Assembly (NCBI GenBank): GCA_003135475.1
Contig: PLBW01000001.1
Coordinates: 1 to 38,228 of the forward strand
Length of the DNA: 38,228 nucleotides
Source: Acidobacteriaceae bacterium
GTDB taxonomy: Bacteria > Acidobacteriota > Terriglobia > Terriglobales > Acidobacteriaceae
Reading direction: 5' to 3'
The position numbers were made by a program, and so were the translations under genes. Positions within the stretch are counted from its first letter, which is position 1; each line of letters opens with the position of its first letter. The notes beneath the pieces are model-generated. The model had not been told where the DNA came from, did not search any database, and was given only the letters and a program-made list of their open reading frames with translations. Of the stretch, positions 33,713 through 38,228 are shown piece after piece.

Positions 33713-34891
33713 CTATTGGCCCACAGGCAGTTTCTGCTCATTGTGGAGTCCTGACCGATCCCAGGCCTTCATATACTCCTGGCGGCGCTTCAATAGATCC
33801 TGCCAGAAGCTGATGGTCTTGATTTTGTTCCTGTAGTCTTCACTTGACTCCGTGGACCGCATCGCGGAAGCCGCCGCCTCATTAGCCGGCATATAGCCCG
33901 TTACTTGTGCTGTCCGCCTCTGACTATTTTCTTGAATCATGTAGTCAAGAAATTCATACGCAAGCTCTCGGTGCTTCGAATTGACTGTAATCATCAGATG
34001 ATCTATCCAGCCAGTCGTGTTCTCATCGGGTATCACCTGGGCGATCGGGAAGTCTTTCCCCCGTTCCAACAGTTCACTCGCGACCATTGGCCAGCCCATC
34101 GCAACGACTACCTCTTTGCGACGAAAGGCGGCGGCCAATTCCTCAGGATGAGACCCGGGCCAGGTACCGGCGATATTAGGCTTTAATTGCTGCAGTTTTT
34201 CCACCACGGTGTGGAGTTGCTGGTCGGTGAGATGGTAAATTGCATTAGGGTCTGGATGATTCAGGCCTATCGCTTGGGCCGCCATATACAAGGTCGAGAT
34301 ATCATCCCATACGGAAACCCTACCCCGATACTGAGGGTCCCACAAGATACTCCAGCTCGTAGGCGGCTTTTGTTTGAAAACAGCTGTGTTGTAAAGGAGC
34401 ACGTTAGGTCCCCACATAAAAGGAACACCGTAAATGCTGCTAGACTGGCTGACGAAAGGAATCCAAAGCGACGAAGCCTTTCCTTGTACCAAGTAATCCA
34501 TGTTACGCAGTGTTTGGGATGTTTGCGAATACGTCGGAATCTTAGCCAGGTCCAACGCGAGGACGAGATTGCTGTCCATAATTGTTTTTGTTATGTCGCT
34601 GGACGGCGAGATTACGTCATAGTCGTTCTTCCGGTCGATCAGTTTCTTAAGCAGGTCGTCGCTGGTATTAAAGTAAGAAACCCTGATGGTGCAACCGTGC
34701 TCTTCTTCGAATGGGCCTATGACCGAGGGGTCAGCGTACCCCTCCCAAACCAATAGCTTCAGGGTTGGGCGCTCGCGCTCACAGGAAGTTAACGCGCAGA
34801 GGATGAACAGCAACACAATCAGCAATAATGATTTCAGGCGCTCGGCAATCGTAGAGGAGAACATGGCGTCAAGTTGGCCAGCGCCGCGCAT
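33713..34891 (-). CDS. PotD/PotF-like polyamine-binding lipoprotein
   Basis: 392 residues from the ATG at 34891, with GGAAGG just before it (close spacing); the ATG at 34864 would give a more usual signal length, and the frame opens at a TTG at 34912. The lipobox is LTSC (LLIVLLFILCALTSC). The mature part begins LKLLVWEGYADPSVIGPFEEEHG, with SYFNTSDDLLKKL, YDVISPSSD and YGVPFMWGPNVLLYN, all typical of PotD/PotF spermidine/putrescine-binding proteins. No permease or ATPase gene is close, so it may serve a sensor or another transporter. The gene for the anchored binding protein follows 133 nt downstream on the same strand, and the amine oxidase is upstream. Confidence 0.87.
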   Translation of the reverse strand: MRGAGQLDAMFSSTIAERLKSLLLIVLLFILCALTSCERERPTLKLLVWEGYADPSVIGPFEEEHGCTIRVSYFNTSDDLLKKLIDRKNDYDVISPSSDITKTIMDSNLVLALDLAKIPTYSQTSQTLRNMDYLVQGKASSLWIPFVSQSSSIYGVPFMWGPNVLLYNTAVFKQKPPTSWSILWDPQYRGRVSVWDDISTLYMAAQAIGLNHPDPNAIYHLTDQQLHTVVEKLQQLKPNIAGTWPGSHPEELAAAFRRKEVVVAMGWPMVASELLERGKDFPIAQVIPDENTTGWIDHLMITVNSKHRELAYEFLDYMIQENSQRRTAQVTGYMPANEAAASAMRSTESSEDYRNKIKTISFWQDLLKRRQEYMKAWDRSGLHNEQKLPVGQ

Positions 34892-35517
34892 TTCCTTCCG
34901 GACAGGGCTCAATGGCTAGCTTAGGTAACTCACTAGATCTAGACAAGTTACAATCTGTTTGCCTTAGACTGCGAACGTGCGCTCGGCGAAGGTAGACAGA
35001 CTTTCTTCACTGCGAAATATCGTCTGATCGTTGTTAGTCCGAAATAAAGACATATAGAATGCCTCCCCACGAACATCGGGCATAATTGGCGGTGATTGTA
35101 CCCGGTGGCTCGCAACTTGTCAAGCCATTTTTCTATATGTTCATCACATGATAAGTGAGGTTGATTCGGCAGACGAAGGGTCCTCTCGACTGAGAGAAGT
35201 ATTTCCCATAACGCAGCACCGCGACAGCTTACGCTCGACGGTGATTCAAGGGTTGGGACAGGAGTCGCTGCTGGGAAAACAACTTTGGGTAGTTCTTCGA
35301 CCAGAACATTCTTAGAAGCCCTTGGGAGAACGACGTCACAAAACTTTAGGTGGGTAGTTGCCCGGGAACAAACCGGAACGTTATGAGCGCAACGCATGAC
35401 TCTTCGTGTGCATTTCGTCGCTGGTCTTGCTCCCCACTCACCGACGACGGATCAGAATCCCGTAGAGTTAGAGCTGCCGCACCCAGCTCGATCACTTTGA
35501 GTCTGTGGTTCAGTGCG
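34892..35517. other. Gap between amine oxidase and binding-protein gene
   Basis: About 630 nt. One minus-strand frame (34948-35397, 149 codons) is open, but its composition (many Cys, Ser and Thr, no domain, no ribosome site) is not convincing. It probably contains the promoter of the binding-protein gene. Confidence 0.4.
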
Positions 35518-37017
35518 CTAAGTTGTGTGCAACGTAGCATTTGTGCCGACGGTGTACTCCTTCACCGCGCGATGCGCGGCGTCAATGCCTCCCGCAGTCG
35601 TCGAGACTGGTCCTTCTGAATCTGTATTGGCGAAGAAGATACGTTCCATGGGTTGGCGCGCTACGGGCAGAACATGCTTGTAGTTGCCCGGCAAGGCCAT
35701 ATACATCGGATGGCCGCGCCGATAAATGCGCACCTCGACAGGATCAACATTGTTGTTCGGCGACAGCTTCTGGAAATCCCGCAGTACCTTGCCCGCGACG
35801 CGACGGCAGCCATCCTCGGTCAGCAAGGTGGAACGCTCCTCACGCCGCATTGGCGTGTAACAAGTCAGGATGTTGTACTTCTGTTTGTATCCAGACTGGT
35901 TGCGGACGACCCAGTCAGCGACCGTGATGTCTGTGAATATATTTCCCGGGCACCAGGTGTCATACCCCAGGTTAAACACTGGTCGATCATAGATGAGGTT
36001 CACCACTGGATAGGGAATGTAGTGAATCTGGGAAATGGCCGTTCGTTGCGTCTGCGGCATACCTTCGACAATGCGCGCGGTGATGAACTTCGGCGTGGCC
36101 ATAATGACCCCTTTTGCTGCGACGGTTTCTAGTTTGCCGTTCCGGCTGAAGGTGACGTTGACGCCATGCTTCTGCGGAACCACTGCGACAGTTTCGGCAT
36201 TCAGAAGCATTCGGTCCTGATGCAAATGCAACACTTCTGACAGTCGCTTGCTGATTGCGCCCAACCCACCTGGCCAAGTCGTGCGACGGTCTTTGCGATT
36301 TGCTCCTGCGGTTGTTTGCACAACGTCAACCACGAGCCCCGCGGCAGTTTCCTCCGATGCAGCACCCCAGTTCGAGGGCCCAAAGGTATCCCACCACTGC
36401 TTTACTTCAGGCGCGTATCCTTCTAGAAACTTCCTCAGGGGAACGCTGTCGAGCTCAACTTCGCGCTTCTCCAGGTCGATCGCAAGCATGCTCTCGCGGA
36501 ATCTCTTGAAGCTGTCACGGGTATGTTGCGGATAGGGTAGGTGGTCCAGCCCGTCACCCCAGGTATCGGGAACGAACTCACCATTGATGATGCTCCCATC
36601 CCAATTGTCTACCGGCAGCTGGGGCAACCCGATCTCTTTCGACAAATTGATCGCCGACTCCTCGCCATCCACGAATGCGCCGCCGGTAGAGTACAGCGCC
36701 CCGTTGTATTCCTCTTCGTAGGAATTGCCGCCCCAGTGCGGCTCCTTCTCGAGCAGAAGGAAATCCTCGTCGCGCAGCAGGTAGGCCGAAGTGAGACCAC
36801 TCACGCCACCGCCAACGATCACCACGTCGTACTTCCGTGTCGCCGGCGGATGCGCAAAGCGATGTCCGTCGCGGATTTGGTGGCAAACCAGATAATGGTC
36901 ACCATCGACCTGAACGGGCTCAGAACCGACAGCGAGCAAAGAAAGATCGATGGGGCAGCCTGCAGTGATGCTGCCGGCGACCACAAAGCGGATGAAGTCT
37001 CTTCTAGTCGTGCTCAA
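35518..37017 (-). CDS. Tat-exported FAD-dependent amine oxidase
   Basis: 499 residues. The start is a TTG at 37017 with GAGGAG 6 nt upstream; no suitable ATG follows, so TTG is likely the true start. The Tat signal TTRRDFIRFVVAGS is at 3-16. The FAD-binding Rossmann motif is VVIVGGGVSGLTSAYLL (66-82; GGGVSG at 69-74), followed by LLLEKEPHWGGN, the GG-doublet region of flavin amine oxidases. A C-terminal FAD segment FFANTDSEGPVSTTAGGIDAAHRA ends the fold. The family oxidises amines such as polyamines in the cell envelope, releasing aldehyde, ammonia/amine and H2O2. Together with the PotD-like gene it suggests periplasmic polyamine use, but the substrate is not proven. Confidence 0.88.
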   Translation of the reverse strand: MSTTRRDFIRFVVAGSITAGCPIDLSLLAVGSEPVQVDGDHYLVCHQIRDGHRFAHPPATRKYDVVIVGGGVSGLTSAYLLRDEDFLLLEKEPHWGGNSYEEEYNGALYSTGGAFVDGEESAINLSKEIGLPQLPVDNWDGSIINGEFVPDTWGDGLDHLPYPQHTRDSFKRFRESMLAIDLEKREVELDSVPLRKFLEGYAPEVKQWWDTFGPSNWGAASEETAAGLVVDVVQTTAGANRKDRRTTWPGGLGAISKRLSEVLHLHQDRMLLNAETVAVVPQKHGVNVTFSRNGKLETVAAKGVIMATPKFITARIVEGMPQTQRTAISQIHYIPYPVVNLIYDRPVFNLGYDTWCPGNIFTDITVADWVVRNQSGYKQKYNILTCYTPMRREERSTLLTEDGCRRVAGKVLRDFQKLSPNNNVDPVEVRIYRRGHPMYMALPGNYKHVLPVARQPMERIFFANTDSEGPVSTTAGGIDAAHRAVKEYTVGTNATLHTT

Positions 37018-37408
37018 GCTAACTCCTCGGTAGCCATTGACGCGTGGTCAGCCGCATCTTCTGGATATCTACCGTAACCATGAATATGCTGGAACTTTTC
37101 GGCTCGTCACTTTTCCGTATATAGGATGTAGCCCCCACATTTTGCAGGCCCACCCGGGGATAGTCGTTCCGTTGTGCTCGAAGAGAGACTTATTCACTTT
37201 CTTGCGCCAAATCGCAAATTCGACATTGGAGCGTTCGAGTTTCAGCGGATCTCTCCAAGCTTAGCTCCCCTTTTGATCAGGCACGGAGCTGCTGCTAGCG
37301 CACATAACAGCCGGGAGCAGAAATCAGCCAATATTCGAAAGCGGACTTCGTCGTGTCATGTCGTCAGTTGCTTTTCAACCATAGGTTACAAAGAAATACC
37401 AGCAATCG
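37018..37408. other. Intergenic, no gene seen
   Basis: About 390 nt between two minus-strand genes, upstream of the amine oxidase. Frames on the plus strand at 37037-37506 are shadows or non-coding. It should hold the amine oxidase promoter; I cannot choose boxes with confidence. Confidence 0.4.
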
Positions 37409-37744
37409 TCAGGACGCTGTCGTTCTCTTGTTCCTCTGTGCCCACCTCTCCTTCATCATGGCCGATAGGCGTTTCCGAGCGGCAGGGCTCATGGGCTTTC
37501 GCTTAGGGGCCGATTTTCCATGCCAGATCGCCCAGCGTTTCTTCATCGCCTCCGAGATGCGCCTGCGCCCGGCTGCGCTCATACCACGAGGCTTCTTGCC
37601 GGGGGCTGGCACGACCTGTTTCGCTTTAGGCGGACGACCGCGGCGGGCAGAAGAGGGTGAGGTGAGTTGTTCAAGTGCGGAGATGGCCTTATCAATCCGA
37701 TTGCGTTCGGCCTTGAGATCTGAAACTACGGTTTGGATGTTCAC
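37409..37744 (-). CDS. Small basic coiled-coil protein with DNA-binding-like tail
   Basis: 111 residues from a GTG at 37744, with AAAGGA 5 nt upstream; the frame opens further at 37792 without a ribosome site. The first 35 residues (NIQTVVSDLKAERNRIDKAISALEQL) form a coiled coil. It is followed by an AT-hook-like RRGRPPKAK and two repeats of a basic helix, MSAAGRRRISEAMKKRWA and MSPAARKRLSAMMKERWA, that resemble NUMOD3-type DNA-binding repeats. Such proteins are frequent and multi-copy in acidobacterial genomes; the role is unknown. Confidence 0.75.
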   Translation of the reverse strand: MNIQTVVSDLKAERNRIDKAISALEQLTSPSSARRGRPPKAKQVVPAPGKKPRGMSAAGRRRISEAMKKRWAIWHGKSAPKRKPMSPAARKRLSAMMKERWAQRNKRTTAS

Positions 37745-38228
37745 GGAGTCCTTTCGAATGTTGCGCCAAGCATTGTAGCAGTCGGGTCTCAAATCCAGAT
37801 GGAGCTCGACTCATCTAAGATGGAGAAACCCGTATGGTCAAAATAATCGAACGGGTTGGAAAGCCGCGGCTTGCAGCCTCGACTAGTTTCTTCGGATTGC
37901 CTTCTCCGCGGCCTCGATAAGGCCTACAATCCAGCTTGTGGTTCATCAAAACTAAACGCCGCCGAGTTTCGATGCTGGAGGCCTTTTCTTGGACAGCAGC
38001 GCTTTGTATGGCGTGGTCTTCGAACCGCTCTGAGCATCCCGGAAACGAGAGGGAGAGCTTGTCTGCCAAGATCCAGGCGTGAATCTCCCTCCGATCCTGG
38101 CGGAGGTTATTTGGAGCTGGAAATTGTTAGGCCGCGACAGTATAGCGGTGATGCAGCCCACCGAGTCGCGGCGACGAGATAACCTTGTGGCGATTCGAAG
38201 GCATTGATGCTGGAACTCGACCACCAGG
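37745..38228. other. Right-edge region without a supported gene
   Basis: The frames at 37815-38069, 37856-38182 and 37952-38224 show no domain or ribosome site. A gene may begin beyond the edge. Confidence 0.4.

Noticed and set aside
34948-35397. Minus-strand frame of 149 codons between the oxidase and binding-protein genes
   Set aside because: No ribosome site, no recognisable domain, composition unlike the neighbours. Kept only as a note in the gap entry.
1-38228. CRISPR array
   Set aside because: No run of short, regularly spaced repeats was seen; all repeats found are long or single pairs.

Overview
The window looks like an accessory (genomic island) region of a soil-type Gram-negative bacterium, most likely Acidobacteriota. 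That placement is inferred from protein style: large secreted proteins, Tat- and lipobox-type exports, a TIGR03768-like metallophosphoesterase, and two small Acidobacteria-style proteins at 29691-29909 and 37409-37744. No rRNA, tRNA or housekeeping marker is present, so it is not proven. I saw no CRISPR array.

Layout: 1-5840 carries an edge-truncated lipoprotein, a very large secreted G8/CEMIP-like beta-helix protein and a small conserved protein. 6289-11218 is a tightly overlapped four-gene cassette: an SMC/Rad50-like ATPase, a 209-aa protein resembling the middle component of ABC-three-component (ABC-3C) conflict systems, a PD-(D/E)XK nuclease and a DNA methyltransferase. This is the best candidate for an undescribed system. 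12002-16186 holds a secreted lipase-like protein fused to a beta-propeller and a GT-C membrane glycosyltransferase. Short related repeats lie at 6084, 11780 and 16306, at the borders of these blocks. 16446-20451 is a divergent pair, a PDDEXK_4-type nuclease facing a small ORF plus a Rad50-like ATPase, with an inverted repeat in the shared promoter region. It is a second candidate defence module.

20499-30333 is built around three direct copies of a noncoding repeat of about 352 bp. Copy 1 and copy 2 bracket a ClC channel/antiporter gene; copy 2 and copy 3 bracket a Tat-exported metallophosphoesterase. Copy 2 is split by a 3,664-bp IS1595-family transposon (23141-26804) with an 8-bp target duplication, imperfect terminal inverted repeats, a promoter just inside its left end and five passenger genes. 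Removing the transposon and one target copy restores a 352-bp repeat, the same length as copy 1.

29500-31920 is a decay zone: a PD-(D/E)XK nuclease remnant with one extra base, a Dam/D12-type methylase remnant and a truncated sialidase-like protein. 31861-37017 contains, on the minus strand, a Tat-exported flavin amine oxidase, a PotD-like polyamine-binding lipoprotein and an unusual membrane-anchored solute-binding protein, possibly connected through extracytoplasmic polyamines. The right end carries a small basic coiled-coil protein and non-assignable sequence.
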